Source: Paralithodes platypus (taxonomy: Eukaryota; Arthropoda; Malacostraca; Decapoda; Lithodidae). Taken from it: a stretch of DNA of 64,000 nucleotides. The stretch is from positions 20,733,651 to 20,797,650 of the forward strand of contig CM064480.1 in the NCBI GenBank assembly GCA_032716605.1, in the 5' to 3' direction. Positions within the stretch are counted from its first letter, which is position 1. Every line of letters starts with the position of its first letter. A program made the translations under genes and the position numbers. Shown here one piece after another: positions 9,912-20,224 of the stretch. The notes beneath the pieces are model-generated. The model did not search any database, was not told the DNA's origin, and was given only the letters and a program-made list of their open reading frames with translations.

Positions 9912-12019
9912 AGTTGGTTCTTTTTCTTACGATCAGGAGTAGCTACTAAATAGTCTAGATCAGAAACCTTCCTTACAACCCGATACGGACCAGAATACTT
10001 GGCAGACAAGGGGTGTCCCACCAGAGGCAGTAGTATCAGTACCTCCTGATCTACTTCAAACTCCCTCAGCTTCACCTTCTGGTCGTATCTGTCCTTCATC
10101 TGAGCTTGTGAACTCTCAAGGTTCCGACCCGCTACCTCCAGGCTCTTTAGCATTCTCTCACGGCTTTCAACAACATACTTTAGAAGCGAGCACGGCTTTG
10201 TGACTCCCTCCCAGATCTCCTTGACTATGTGGAGGGGCCCCCTGACCCTGTGTCCAAAAACCAACTCGTTCGGGCTAAATCCCAAGCTCTCCCCAGGTAC
10301 TTCTCTCGCAGCAAATAAAACGTATGGGAGACCTAGATCCCAGTCCTTCCCATTTTCTATGCAATAACACCGCAACATACTCTTGAGAGTCGAGTGCCAC
10401 CTTTCCAAAACTCCCTGACTCTCGGGATGGTAGGCAGATGACACCACAGACACTATCCCATGTTGCTGCATGGTCTGCTTAAACAGAGCAGAAGTAAAAT
10501 TGGATCCCTGATCAGACTGGATCTCCTGAGGGTAGCCATAACGAGAGAAATAGACAAGTAGGTTTTTGACAACAGTCCTAGCCATCCCGTAGCGCATGGG
10601 GTAAGCATCTGGATACCGTGTTGCTACATCCATTACAGTTAGTACAAATTTATTGCCGGCACTAGTGGGGGGCAATGGGCCAACCATATCGATAACTACT
10701 TTGCTGAAGGGCGGCCCAATGACAGGGAGGGGTTGTAACGGGGCTCTCGGGATGACCTGATTGGGTTTCCCAACAACTTGACCAGGGTGACACTGTGACA
10801 CCCATGACACGACACTCGCCTTTAACCCAGGCCACCAGAAAAGCTTGCTCAGAGCTGCCTCCGTCTTACGTGCCCCCAGGTGCCCTGCCAAAGGCACATC
10901 ATGAGCTAATCTCAATAAGCTCTCACGGCACACCCTCGGTACTACTAACTGGTCCACTAATCCTGACCCGCCATCCCACTTTTTCTTGGGATCCTGATGT
11001 CTCCGATACAAGATCCCCTCGGACAAGAAAAAATCACCAGGCTGCGCATCCCCATCGCTCTCCAGTTCGACAGCACCATTACCACACGCCCTGACTTCAG
11101 GATCTTCCAGCTGCAAGGAACATATATCAGCAGGTGCGAGATTATCCAAGTTCATCTTAAATAATTTATTTCCACCTCCAATGTCCCGCTGAGCCATCCT
11201 TTCCTCACGCTGCGCATAACGATGCTGTCGCAGAGTCTCTTCCTGCCCTGCACCTGCACTAGCGGTGACAGGCCCCGGGGCCTCTCCAGACTCTAACATA
11301 GGTGCCAATAATGAGTCACCAAGAAACACTGCCGGCTCAAAACTCTCCAATTGACCAACACTTCCCGTTTTCTTGTGACCTTTCCTCCGCGGTTTGATAG
11401 ACTGAGGTGGTGGCTGCAAGGCTCCGGATGTCTGAGAACGCGTCACAACACACGCCATGGTTTGTACGCTACACTTCTCAACCCACTCCTGTTCCTCCCT
11501 ACTAACGTCGGCCGCCTTCTCGGCAACGACCAAGGGTGAAACCTTAGAAGCAGGCACCGCAAAGTCGTTGCCGAGGAGGAGGTCGATGCCCCCAACAGGC
11601 AAGTTCTCTACAATTCCTACATCCAGCTCCTTCGCCACACCACCCACCTCCAGCTCCATCCGCACCAGCGGGTAGGACTTCGTAGCATTGATCCCCTGAA
11701 CTACCACCACCCGAGCAGCGTTAATCGGTCTACCAGTAAAGTTCTTTAACAAGGTCTGAGAAGCCCCCGTATCACGCAATAGCTTAACTCCTCGCCTTTC
11801 GCCAGCCCACCTCACAAAACCATGCCCTCTATGACCCCCAAAGACGTCGCGGACAGGGTTCGAGCCTTCCGGACTCTTGAACACAGGCTGTGTCCCACCC
11901 TCTGACGAACTACCCTTGGCAAACTCAGAAGATATAGGCGACACCCCTATGCTGCGGGCCAATGACACAACCTTGTTGGGTGGCTTGTAAAGTGACCCTC
12001 CTTGTGACATGCGAAGCAC
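9722..12019 (-). CDS. pol: Aspartic protease and integrase of Gmr1-like element
   Basis: 765 codons. Near residue 82 is the retropepsin active site LLRDTGASQTLL, and GGIDLLLGNDF lies about 70 residues on. After a variable linker the integrase starts with an HHCC-like zinc domain (AGHLGARKTEAALSKLFWWPG). Its second Cys position reads Gly (CHPGQ), so zinc binding may be impaired. The DDE core shows VVIDMVGPLP, IQSDQGSNFTS and SAYHPESQGVLERW. A GPY/F-like module (SGPYRVVRKV, then QLCHVNLMKEY) closes it. The frame starts by reading through sequence that, in another frame, encodes the zinc knuckle, so the N-terminus is not a true start. Confidence 0.92.
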   Translation of the reverse strand: MLRMSQGGSLYKPPNKVVSLARSIGVSPISSEFAKGSSSEGGTQPVFKSPEGSNPVRDVFGGHRGHGFVRWAGERRGVKLLRDTGASQTLLKNFTGRPINAARVVVVQGINATKSYPLVRMELEVGGVAKELDVGIVENLPVGGIDLLLGNDFAVPASKVSPLVVAEKAADVSREEQEWVEKCSVQTMACVVTRSQTSGALQPPPQSIKPRRKGHKKTGSVGQLESFEPAVFLGDSLLAPMLESGEAPGPVTASAGAGQEETLRQHRYAQREERMAQRDIGGGNKLFKMNLDNLAPADICSLQLEDPEVRACGNGAVELESDGDAQPGDFFLSEGILYRRHQDPKKKWDGGSGLVDQLVVPRVCRESLLRLAHDVPLAGHLGARKTEAALSKLFWWPGLKASVVSWVSQCHPGQVVGKPNQVIPRAPLQPLPVIGPPFSKVVIDMVGPLPPTSAGNKFVLTVMDVATRYPDAYPMRYGMARTVVKNLLVYFSRYGYPQEIQSDQGSNFTSALFKQTMQQHGIVSVVSSAYHPESQGVLERWHSTLKSMLRCYCIENGKDWDLGLPYVLFAAREVPGESLGFSPNELVFGHRVRGPLHIVKEIWEGVTKPCSLLKYVVESRERMLKSLEVAGRNLESSQAQMKDRYDQKVKLREFEVDQEVLILLPLVGHPLSAKYSGPYRVVRKVSDLDYLVATPDRKKKNQLCHVNLMKEYVRRPSEPLTVPVLICSDRGGEGGRDSQAAGRIIGIVMFPRISGRGILDKWLTS

Positions 12020-13399
12020 TCTTTACTCTTTGGTTTCCCTTGGGAGTGGGAGGTACCATTAGACTTCTTATACGGGACGGTATTTGTTTATGTTCAGTTT
12101 TATTGTCAGTGCTAGATGGTTTTGTGTATTTATGTGTATCAAAATTCTTGGGAGGGGGAGGGGTACGATCCTTTGCACCCGACTCACTCCTAGCTGCTGC
12201 TCCGCACCCTCGAATTAATGACAGTCGGCGGTCAGCCATTTCTGCTGCCTCCTGGAGAGTTCTAGGATTTTTTCCTTTATATTTAATGTTAAGTCCCCGC
12301 CTGTGCACTTAAAGAACTGCTCCAAGAGAACCAGCTCACTCAACTCCTCAAAAGTAGCTGCCCTCTCAGAATGCAGCCAATGTCGTAGTGCATCAGACAA
12401 GTCCCGGGCGTGTTCTAGGAAGGTACTATCCTTGCCCTTAGTAACACCCCGAAACTTCAAGCGGTAAGTTTCTGGTTGTAACTCATAGGCCTGTAGCACA
12501 GCCTTCTTTAGCTCATCATAAACTACACAGGACTCTAAAGGTAGTGCATCATACGCTTTTAGCCCCTTTCCTAGGAGTCTTGATGAAACTAATGCTGCCC
12601 ACTTTTCCTGAGGCCACTGGTGTTCCTGACACTTCTTCTCAAATCGCATAAAAAACTCAGTCACACATAATTCATCGAACACAGGAACTAGTTTAAGCAG
12701 GTGCGACAATGATTGGTCCCGATGTCTGTTACCTCCCCCAATATTTCGCCCTGTTACCTCCACTCGAGATCTCTCCAGCTCCCTGTCAGCCCGATACCTA
12801 GTAGACTCTGCCTGCAGTTCAGCCTCTCATATAGCTGTTCTCTCTGCAGCCTCAGCCTGCACACTAGCCTGTCTTTCGGTAGCCTCAACCTGAGCTCTAG
12901 CAGCTTCAACCTGAGCTCTAGCAACCTCAACCTTGGCCATCTCAAGCCGAAACAACAAATCTGGAGTCAATCCTTGAGGAGGGGAAGGTGCATTTAATGG
13001 AGAGGGTCCCTGTGATTGAATTCCACGCTGCCATTGACCATCAACTTGGGGGTATGTACTAAATTCAGGCATCCTGATGTTTGATATGGGGGTAGAGTGG
13101 AGGGGGGGCTGGGGACCGGGGCCCCCAGTCGCCTCTCCACTCAGGTCTCTCCCTTATAAACCCAATATCAAAGTCCTCAGCTGATCTTTCCTCATGCCAC
13201 TTAAACCCTGGTGACCCTGAAGACCTGCCACACACTTTAAGCCATACTTATTCAGCTTCAACACCCTGGCAGCGGTAAGGGGCACCTCTAAAAATCTTCT
13301 AGCACCCTCCTCGCTATCGACTAGCCACTCCACAGGTCTTTCTCCCTCCGAGCCCGTATCGTGACCTGACCCATCACTGTGTTCTGATGTATTAGACAT
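11925..13399 (-). pseudogene. gag: gag of Gmr1-like element, interrupted
   Basis: From ATG at 13399 a single frame runs MSNTSEHSDGSG..., with an in-frame TAA near 13154, a Pro-rich stretch, a coiled-coil (repeats of VEAARAQVEA, about 12850-12950), an in-frame TGA near 12827, and a capsid-like, SCAN-like helical domain (FMRFEKKCQEHQWP, DELKKAVLQAYEL) to about 12290. A frameshift then moves the end of the capsid (KNPRTLQEAAEMADRR) into another frame. A CCHC-like zinc knuckle (CFACHKEGHFTSHPTRLC) lies in the third frame at about 11960-12015; its last Cys is further away than the canonical spacing. Expression of Gag from this copy is unlikely. Confidence 0.85.
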
Positions 13400-13613
13400 G
13401 TTTGTGTACTGCAGTAATTATCACGGTTATAGAATGTGCCTTATCTCCTATGCAAGTATGTATATACTAATGTTATTTAAAGTCTTTAATGTGTTATATT
13501 GGTTGCTCCAAAAAAAAACTCTATGTCCACTGTATTCCTCTAATCATAAGGAATCTCAAAACAAATGACCACCATATTCCTCTGTTCAGTAAATCCTATG
13601 CAAGGTCGCCATT
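13400..13613 (-). other. 5' leader and primer-binding site of Gmr1-like element
   Basis: Two bases after the 5' LTR the minus strand reads TGGCGACCTTG (13601-13611). TGG start and position fit a tRNA primer-binding site; TGGCGACC resembles sites assigned to tRNA-Arg in some insect gypsy elements, an assignment I cannot verify here. The remaining leader to the gag ATG is AT-rich. Confidence 0.75.
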
Positions 13614-15453
13614 TGTTACGTCCTGGGATATATAAACACTGGGCTCTTTCTATTGGACTAGGTATGCGGCAACAAGCAACAACGGAAAACGCTAGATCCA
13701 ACCCTTATCTATAAACCCAGGCAACAAACCACCCTAAACCGTCAAGAGTCCTGCCTGGACAACAAGGTATCCTATGACTCGGTTACAGGGTGCACGCACT
13801 ATAGACTGCTGATAGTCAAGCAGGCTATATAAAAGATCACACAATTAAGTTGACTTAAAGCTTCAAGGAAAAGATAGATAACGGAATTAAATTGCAGAAA
13901 CAATTTAATAACAAACTAGAAGAAAGTACATTTAACGTTACGTTAATTAATACAACTAATCACCCCTGCGTGAAAGAAGGTGAAAGCAAACAGTCCTCAA
14001 AATATCGTACCGGTAGACAAGATGCGGGTTTCTAAACTGCATGCGGCTACTGTAGGATCTGATGCTTAGCAAAGAAAGTACGTTACGGATTTAGAGAACT
14101 CTTAACTCATAAGCAGGAATAAATACTAGTGATAGGACCTACAGTGTATAATGGCATAGGTATAATTAAATAAAGGCAGCAACTCGCAACATAACCACAT
14201 ACAGGTGTGCTTCTCACTCTTAGTCAGGCAAGCCTGCTCGGACAGAGTCTCTAAGCCACACCCTGACTCACAATGCTCACAAAAACGGTAAACTGTGGCA
14301 CAATAACAAGCATACAGAAATAATAAACCCCTAGCTGTTAATCTGCCAGGTGGCAGAGGTCTAGCCGGAAGGATATAGGCTTCGGATACCCGGGCTGAGC
14401 CACCTGCTCTAGCCTAGGGACGTTCCCAAGTCTGTGCGCCAAATTACTCTAATTGAAAGGGTGCTCTCTTGAGAGACTCAGATCGCAAGTATCTGACTCT
14501 CTCCTGGCGACCCTAAAACAAAAGCAAGACGTGCTAGCGCAGTGCTGAGTGGACTAGGCAAGGGCCCTCACACAACACAACACTAGACACACAGGGACAC
14601 AGACAAGAAAATGCCCCAGACTCCCACGGGTATCCTAGTAAAGTCGTGCGGGTCCACAGGACTCGCACCAGCAGACTTTACTTGTAGGATCGCAAAAAGC
14701 CTCCCCTCCGGTCTAGCCCCTGCTAACCTGACACAAGAACACACTAGCAAGCATGAAACCACCAAATATGAGACAACAAAAAAGCTTCCTAGGTCTCATT
14801 AACAATTACGTCTCTGCATAAGGCCCAAAATCCTATCTAGTTATCTGAGAGCTCTTCGTTAATACAATAATAGATATAAGGTCTATCAAGGGGATGGGAT
14901 AATTAAATAGATTGGTGAAGTAGTGGAAGGAAGGTATACAAAGTAAGAGAGAAAGTTTCTAAGTGGGGTTGAGAGGGATAGATATCAAGGGGGTCCGAAG
15001 GGTACGACAGTGAGGTGAGCTCTGAGTCTTGAATCTGTCTGGACCCCACCCTAGGCATGCAAAAACATCACAGGCTCGGCAACACTCAACACAGTTGCCG
15101 GGTCAAAATCCTCTACCCCGTGCGTGAGTCGAAACTAAGCCTAACGTTGCAATCAAATGCATGTGGCACGCATCAGGCTTCCCGCTCGTCTCCTTATCAC
15201 TAGACTTACATCTTATATATTATAATGAAACAATCAACTATCGAGAATAAAATATACTAAGATGCGTTGGTTAAGAATAAGGGCAGCTTCAAGCTGTGAA
15301 ACAACATAAGAATATCCCAGACATTAGTTACATTGTCGTAGGATATATACTAAGGAAAAGCCTGCCGGCCGGCTGCCGCCAGCCGGTTTCTAAACGGCTG
15401 GGCAGCCGACGCGCGCGCATGCCCGCACGTGGCTACTATGCAGAAGCGTCACA
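13614..15453 (-). repeat. 5' LTR of Gmr1-like element
   Basis: 1840 bp with the same ends as 6108-8003. Only scattered substitutions and small indels are visible by eye, apart from the indel near 15170-15200 (shorter here). In the transcribed orientation it begins TGTGACGC and ends CGTAACA. Confidence 0.92.
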
Positions 15454-15484
15454 GGTACTATTAGATTTACGACTATAATGGAGT

Positions 15485-15794
15485 ATTTATTAGTGGCCCC
15501 TCCATCATTGACGAACATGCCTATTACATAAGGCATCCTCTTCAAACACTAATCCGCCGTAGTTTGAATCTACCGCGCAGAGCATTTAAAAACTGAGGAG
15601 CCTTCATCATGAGCGCACGCGACCTCACTCATGGCTTCAGTCATTATGAATTGGGTTCTCACTACGAAAAAACTTCGTAAAAAATAAAAACAAAAAGAAA
15701 ATAAGAATAACTATCCAATAAGCTTTCCATCATATCGTGGATGTACTTGTGTGGATTTCTGACCAGACGCTGAATCAGGCGTCATTCCTCCTTC
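15485..15794 (+). repeat. 5' inverted terminal repeat of copy A
   Basis: Reverse-complementary to 23821-24125. It starts with ATTTATTAGTGGCCCCTCC, includes a small hairpin ATGCC...GGCAT, and ends at CATTCCTCCTTC. The same repeat begins copies B, C and D. Confidence 0.93.
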
Positions 15795-17594
15795 TTTGCT
15801 CTGCGCTCAGCCTGCCCGGACGTACCTTTCAGGCTCCGCTGGTTCCGCATTCGTTGCGTCCCTAGTGAGTTTTTTCTCATTTGTTTACTCTAGGATGTAT
15901 CGAGTAAGGTTAGGATAGGCGTAGCAAGAGTGTCCTGGGCTGGTTGCCCGCAGTGCAGTGTATTTTGGGTCGTATGTATGGGGCATCTATTTCGGATGTA
16001 CCCTCGTGGTCCTGTTGTGGACACGTGAACTTTTCACAGTTGTGTTAGTTGGTGATGCAGGCGGCTTTCATTACGCGTTAATTATTGCTGCCTTTTATCC
16101 TTCTGATGAGGTAAGCTGTGTGTTTGCTGACGTTCCCAGCGTATTTTTCTTCACTTAGTGAAGTTTTTTCTGGGTCCGTGTCAGGCTTCCCCCGGTGGGA
16201 AGTTATCGCTTCGGTGGTGTGTTTGCGGTGGTTCCTGTTGTGATATTCCAGTGTGTGTTTATATTTCAACTATTTTCATGCCGTCTACCTAGGCCTAGCC
16301 AGCCGCTCGTAGCTTTGCCACATGTCTAGTGTTATTATTTATTTTATAAATATGCCCTACTGTGTCATGTGTATCCGGGTTTTAGTTGTGTATTGGCTAA
16401 TTCCTCGGACTATATTTGTTTCCTGGTTTAGTTGTGTATTGGCTAATTCCACGGATTATGTTGTGACCTTGGTTAGTCGTGCGTGTCTCTCCTCGTGTCG
16501 TATTGTTCAGATGGTGTCTGTTCAGGGTGGGGTTTGCCTTCCGGCGGGTTTTTTCTCGGTTTCACCATGAAAAATCCTGACCGATGAGCAGTGTTGGGCC
16601 ACACGTGGTTTTTAACTCTGGCTGGTTCCCCGGCGTGGGGAGGTGTCTGTGGCTCTCCAGGACTGCGTCTCTGTGGGTGCCTGGTTTCAGGCCTCCTTTA
16701 AATTCCCGGCGGGATGGCTGTACCCATCCTTACATATATATATAGATATATATAAAGAAACGACGTTCTTGAGAACACTCGTTTTTTATAGGTTTTTCTA
16801 CCTGGTTTACGACAACCACATGGAAAACCTAGCTGTTGTTTAGGCGTTCCTCCCCGGCGATCTTTTACAAAGAAGTGGGGTCAGGAACTTGTGGGGTTAA
16901 CTTTTAGACTTCTCACCCGGCGGGTGCACCTGAGCAGGGTGGGATAAAACGACTTAGGTCTCATATAGTTAACCAATCCATTTGAGTGATACTCTGTGTA
17001 TCGCTGCCTTTACTCTTACGGCAATTGAAGGATCAGTGAGGTTTAACCAAATCGATTCCCACACCCGGCGGGTGCCCCTAAGTGGAGGAACTAAGGAATT
17101 TATAAACAAATTCAATTTCGATTAACCTTAATTGGGTGATACTTTCAGTATCGCCGCCTTCTATTTTTACGACGATCGTTTGGGACAATTCGTTAAAAAA
17201 TCAGATCTCGTATATTCCTGCCCTGGGCTATTCTACTAAAATATTTCAAGGGCCGGCGTCTTTATGAGGGGGGCTTTGTTACAAAATTGAATCTTGAGAC
17301 AGTCACCACCTCCTACAGACTATAAGTGCCATACTGGACCATTATATCAGAGGGTATTCTTCATGTTCTTTAGCTAAGAAGATTTGTTTAGCCTCTTTAC
17401 ACCCAGCCGCGTAGCGAGATGTGTTAGCTGTGTCTTTGCATCCCGTTACCCGGCGGGTTATTAACACTTGTATGCGAACACGTGGGTTAACCTTATGAGC
17501 ATTAATTCCTGGAAATTTGTCTTTATTTTTCCAGAGCTGAGCTCCGGCGGACCAATACAGACCCGGCGGTAGTTTCCTCACACCAGTCTCTGTC
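15795..17594 (+). promoter_or_regulatory. 5' leader of copy A
   Basis: 1.8 kb of non-coding sequence between terminal repeat and ORF1, conserved in copies B, C and D. It holds a CTTCACTTAGTGAAG palindrome (about 16149-16165), two copies of a roughly 50-bp repeat containing TGTATTGGCTAATTCC (16390-16460), many CCGGCG boxes, and the stem-loop array listed separately. A promoter is likely within the terminal repeat or leader, but I cannot place a start site. Confidence 0.6.
16890..17180 (+). repeat. Tandem stem-loop units in leader of copy A
   Basis: Two units of about 150 bp. Each has a palindrome CACCCGGCGGGTG (16914-16926 and 17062-17074), then GATAC-N5/6-GTATC, then ATCGCCG-like and CGGCGAT-like arms around an 11-12 nt loop (about 16999-17025, with a mismatch and a wobble; 17150-17176, with one mismatch). 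Equivalent arrays occur in copies B, C and D. Confidence 0.8.
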
Positions 17595-20207
17595 ATGGCT
17601 AATGTGGCCCCAGTTTTTGCCCTGTGCATTACCCCTACTTGCGCGGGTATCCCAATTTTTGCGCATACCCTTTGCATAAGGTGTGTTAGATGTCTAGACC
17701 GTTCAAGGGGTCTCTGGGTTACACTTAATTGTTCCTTTTGCTCCCAATTAGCCAATAAAGTCCTATGTGACAATGACAAGACCGCGGCGGTAGCGTTGAG
17801 AGAGGTCAGACAACAAATGTCGGCCTACACTACCATTGTCGCACATAAGTCACTTCAATGTGACAACGTCCCACTTTGGGATAAGTTGCTGTCAGAGCAC
17901 CCTCCCCCTAAACGTACCTCTAGAGTAACGGGTTTTAAGCCGACAGAGACTAGCCAGGGTTCTGTATCGTCTGTGGATACGTTTAAACGCCCGAGAGAGC
18001 CTACTCCCCCGGCAGCCACCTCCTCGTCGCAGGCGAGATCGAGGTCAAGGTCACCCCTCAGACAGCGGTCTTCAAGTCGGGCCTCTTCCCCGGCTAGTAA
18101 GAAGTGTAAGACTGAAGCTTCCCCCAGTGGCCATGGTGGTGATTCTTCCAAACCTAGGTCTAGTTCGCGGTCACACCGTAGCCACAAATCCTCCAAAAAG
18201 GATTCCCATAAGAAGTCCTCTCGACATTCTCCTAAGTCTAGTGCATCTCATCGTACCTCTACACCTGAAAATGTTTCTGTTACAGCCTCAGAGTATAGTG
18301 AAGCGCCTGTCCCTAAACAAGATTTACCTATTGATATTTTAACCCTAGAAACGGAAAGTTCAGGAAATTCAATAATTGAGAATGTTTCAGACTCTCAAGA
18401 GAGCGTAGGCCAGAGCCTCGGTGTTTGGCGGTTTGCTCAGCCAGGGTCTGACCATCCACGTCCGACTCATACGAGTCACACAGTAGCCGATGTCCACAGG
18501 GACGCGGCGACCCCATCCTCTATCCCTGATTTATCTTGGAAACAAGGTGCCCCTGCCGGGTCTTCTCAGGAGGATCGGGAGGAACAAGATGAAGTGTCAT
18601 TAATTTCAGATAGGGAGGGACAAGGGTCAGGCTCAGGCCTGGACGCCACCCATGATAATACTGATTCACCTGAAAGTTCTGCATCTAACCAGTTTGTTAC
18701 AGCACAAGAAATTGATGGGTTACTTACTCATGCTCTATCAAAATTCTTTAATCAACAACGAGAAAACCCCACAATGGACTTGGGGGCTCCCTTGACAAGT
18801 TCTGCGGTACGGCCTCTGATAACGTCAATCGATTTATCTAAGATTCCTAACCCTCCTACTCTGTCACCGGCAGGGAGCTCTAAGCCAGCTACGGCGGCAT
18901 TCACTACGTCAAATGTCAGGGTCATTACGGATGTTAATCCACCCCCTCTAGACAAAGCGCCTCTTAGAAAGGTAGCTATGCCCCTGCTTTATGGGCCAGA
19001 CGAGTCATGGGTCCCTTTGAACCCCTCTAAGCCAGAGCTTGCCCAGCCTACCTTGTCAGGGGAACTCCCGGTACCACGTGAGTGGTTTATCCAGGGAAAT
19101 AAGTCTAAGAAATTAAGGGCATTGGATGCCTTGGGTAATGTTTTGGACGTAAATATCAAGGCTATACCTAGTTATTATCATCAGGATTATTTTGTTTATG
19201 CATCTAAGCCTGCTTTACCCCCTGCCTCAGCTTCAAAACTTTTTTCAGACTGGTCTAAGCTGGATGGGTTTAATGATATTAAGGCTCTGTCGGCTCTTAC
19301 TCCTGAACTAGATTTACAGACCGTCACAGACGAGACAGCTAATCCAGTGTTGAAGGTGGGACAGTTGGGACCAGGACCTTGGGTGGATTGGGAGGTAGAG
19401 GCTCAAAACTTTGCAACCACTTTCACTTCTAAATCTTCCCACCAGATCCCTCAGGATACACATTCATGGTTCTCCATGCCGGTAGGTTCTGCCGGCGGAG
19501 TTCCGTCAGCTTTATTTTCTTTTCTAGCTGCCCCTAAGATTAATCTTTGTGAACTAAAGGAACCATTCACTACCCCTACCCCTTCTCACCTAGACAGAGA
19601 ATTTAGGCTAAGGGGAAAAGCTTTCCGCCTGTTTTCACAGTACATAGTTTCTCAACAGGTGGCTAAGTCTTTACTCAGGTCTACTCAGGCAATCGCAGAC
19701 GCGGATGCTCGAAGATCAGTTGAGTTATCCCGGCGTCTGATTCTTCAGTCGTCGATTCAATCCTTAGGTGACATACGCACAGCCTTACTTGAGGCGGTGC
19801 GAGCACGACAGGATCTTAGGATGTCATTAGTTCGCAAGCTGCCTGATCGCATTGCTAACCAGGTGGTAATGTCCCCAGTACTTACACCTTCTTTAATGTC
19901 CCCTGATGTATGGCGAACAGTGTTTAACATGGCACAGGCCGTGAAGCACAGTCCCGCACAGGCTAAGAAACCCGCATTTAACTTCCCCAAACCTAAGCCT
20001 CCTACTAAAGCTCAGCCAGGGGGTTCTAAGCCGTTTCTTCCGCCTAAGTCCTCCCAATCCCCCCTGGGTCAGTTCAGGCATAGACAGAGAGGGTTTTCAG
20101 GACAGAGGGGACGCGGCCAGTATAAGCCGGGGCAGGGCCAGTCTTCGGCCCACACCAGCCAGCCGGCGAAGCGTCCAACACCACCAAACCCACCATCAAA
20201 AAACTAA
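17595..20207 (+). CDS. ORF1, Gag-like protein with Cys/His cluster and RS domain (copy A)
   Basis: 870 aa. Residues 11-49 form a Cys/His cluster with spacing C-x4-C-x7-H-x2-C-x2-C-x2-C-x12-C-x2-C, kept in copies B, C and D; it looks zinc binding but matches no fold I can name. Residues about 145-228 are an RS domain (RSRSRSPLRQRSSSR, SSSRSHRSHKSSKKD). A long Ser/Asp/Glu-rich segment follows, then a conserved region (about 470-780) shared with the diverged elements G and H/F and presumably the capsid-like core. The C-terminus is basic and Gly/Arg rich (GQRGRGQYKPGQGQ), suited to nucleic-acid binding. The start is the first ATG after the leader, in the context TCTGTCATGG, matched in the other copies. 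The stop is 17 bp before ORF2. Confidence 0.88.
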   Translation: MANVAPVFALCITPTCAGIPIFAHTLCIRCVRCLDRSRGLWVTLNCSFCSQLANKVLCDNDKTAAVALREVRQQMSAYTTIVAHKSLQCDNVPLWDKLLSEHPPPKRTSRVTGFKPTETSQGSVSSVDTFKRPREPTPPAATSSSQARSRSRSPLRQRSSSRASSPASKKCKTEASPSGHGGDSSKPRSSSRSHRSHKSSKKDSHKKSSRHSPKSSASHRTSTPENVSVTASEYSEAPVPKQDLPIDILTLETESSGNSIIENVSDSQESVGQSLGVWRFAQPGSDHPRPTHTSHTVADVHRDAATPSSIPDLSWKQGAPAGSSQEDREEQDEVSLISDREGQGSGSGLDATHDNTDSPESSASNQFVTAQEIDGLLTHALSKFFNQQRENPTMDLGAPLTSSAVRPLITSIDLSKIPNPPTLSPAGSSKPATAAFTTSNVRVITDVNPPPLDKAPLRKVAMPLLYGPDESWVPLNPSKPELAQPTLSGELPVPREWFIQGNKSKKLRALDALGNVLDVNIKAIPSYYHQDYFVYASKPALPPASASKLFSDWSKLDGFNDIKALSALTPELDLQTVTDETANPVLKVGQLGPGPWVDWEVEAQNFATTFTSKSSHQIPQDTHSWFSMPVGSAGGVPSALFSFLAAPKINLCELKEPFTTPTPSHLDREFRLRGKAFRLFSQYIVSQQVAKSLLRSTQAIADADARRSVELSRRLILQSSIQSLGDIRTALLEAVRARQDLRMSLVRKLPDRIANQVVMSPVLTPSLMSPDVWRTVFNMAQAVKHSPAQAKKPAFNFPKPKPPTKAQPGGSKPFLPPKSSQSPLGQFRHRQRGFSGQRGRGQYKPGQGQSSAHTSQPAKRPTPPNPPSKN

Positions 20208-20224
20208 AGTCTTTCTCACTCCCA

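Larger units (their letters stand above)
6108..15453 (-). mobile_element. Gmr1-like Ty3/gypsy LTR retrotransposon (PR-INT-RT-RH order)
   Basis: Complete 9.35-kb element on the minus strand with two LTRs, a primer-binding site, a polypurine tract, gag, and pol domains. In transcription order the domains are Gag capsid, zinc knuckle, aspartic protease, integrase with GPY/F-like module, then reverse transcriptase and RNase H. Integrase upstream of RT is the arrangement of Ty1/copia, but the protein sequences are Ty3/gypsy type, which defines the Gmr1 group. LTRs are nearly identical apart from one indel, so insertion is recent, yet gag holds in-frame stops and pol frameshifts. The element lies in the 77-bp minisatellite, remnants of which flank it on both sides; no target duplication is visible. 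Confidence 0.9.

Noticed and set aside
10795..11675. Plus-strand ORFs at 10795-11094, 11351-11539 and 11457-11675
   Set aside because: They are antisense to the protease/integrase frame of the Gmr1-like element and show no motifs.
18328..18955. Minus-strand ORFs opposite ORF1 and ORF2 of the DIRS copies
   Set aside because: They mirror composition and codon bias of the sense frames, differ between copies and have no recognisable domains.
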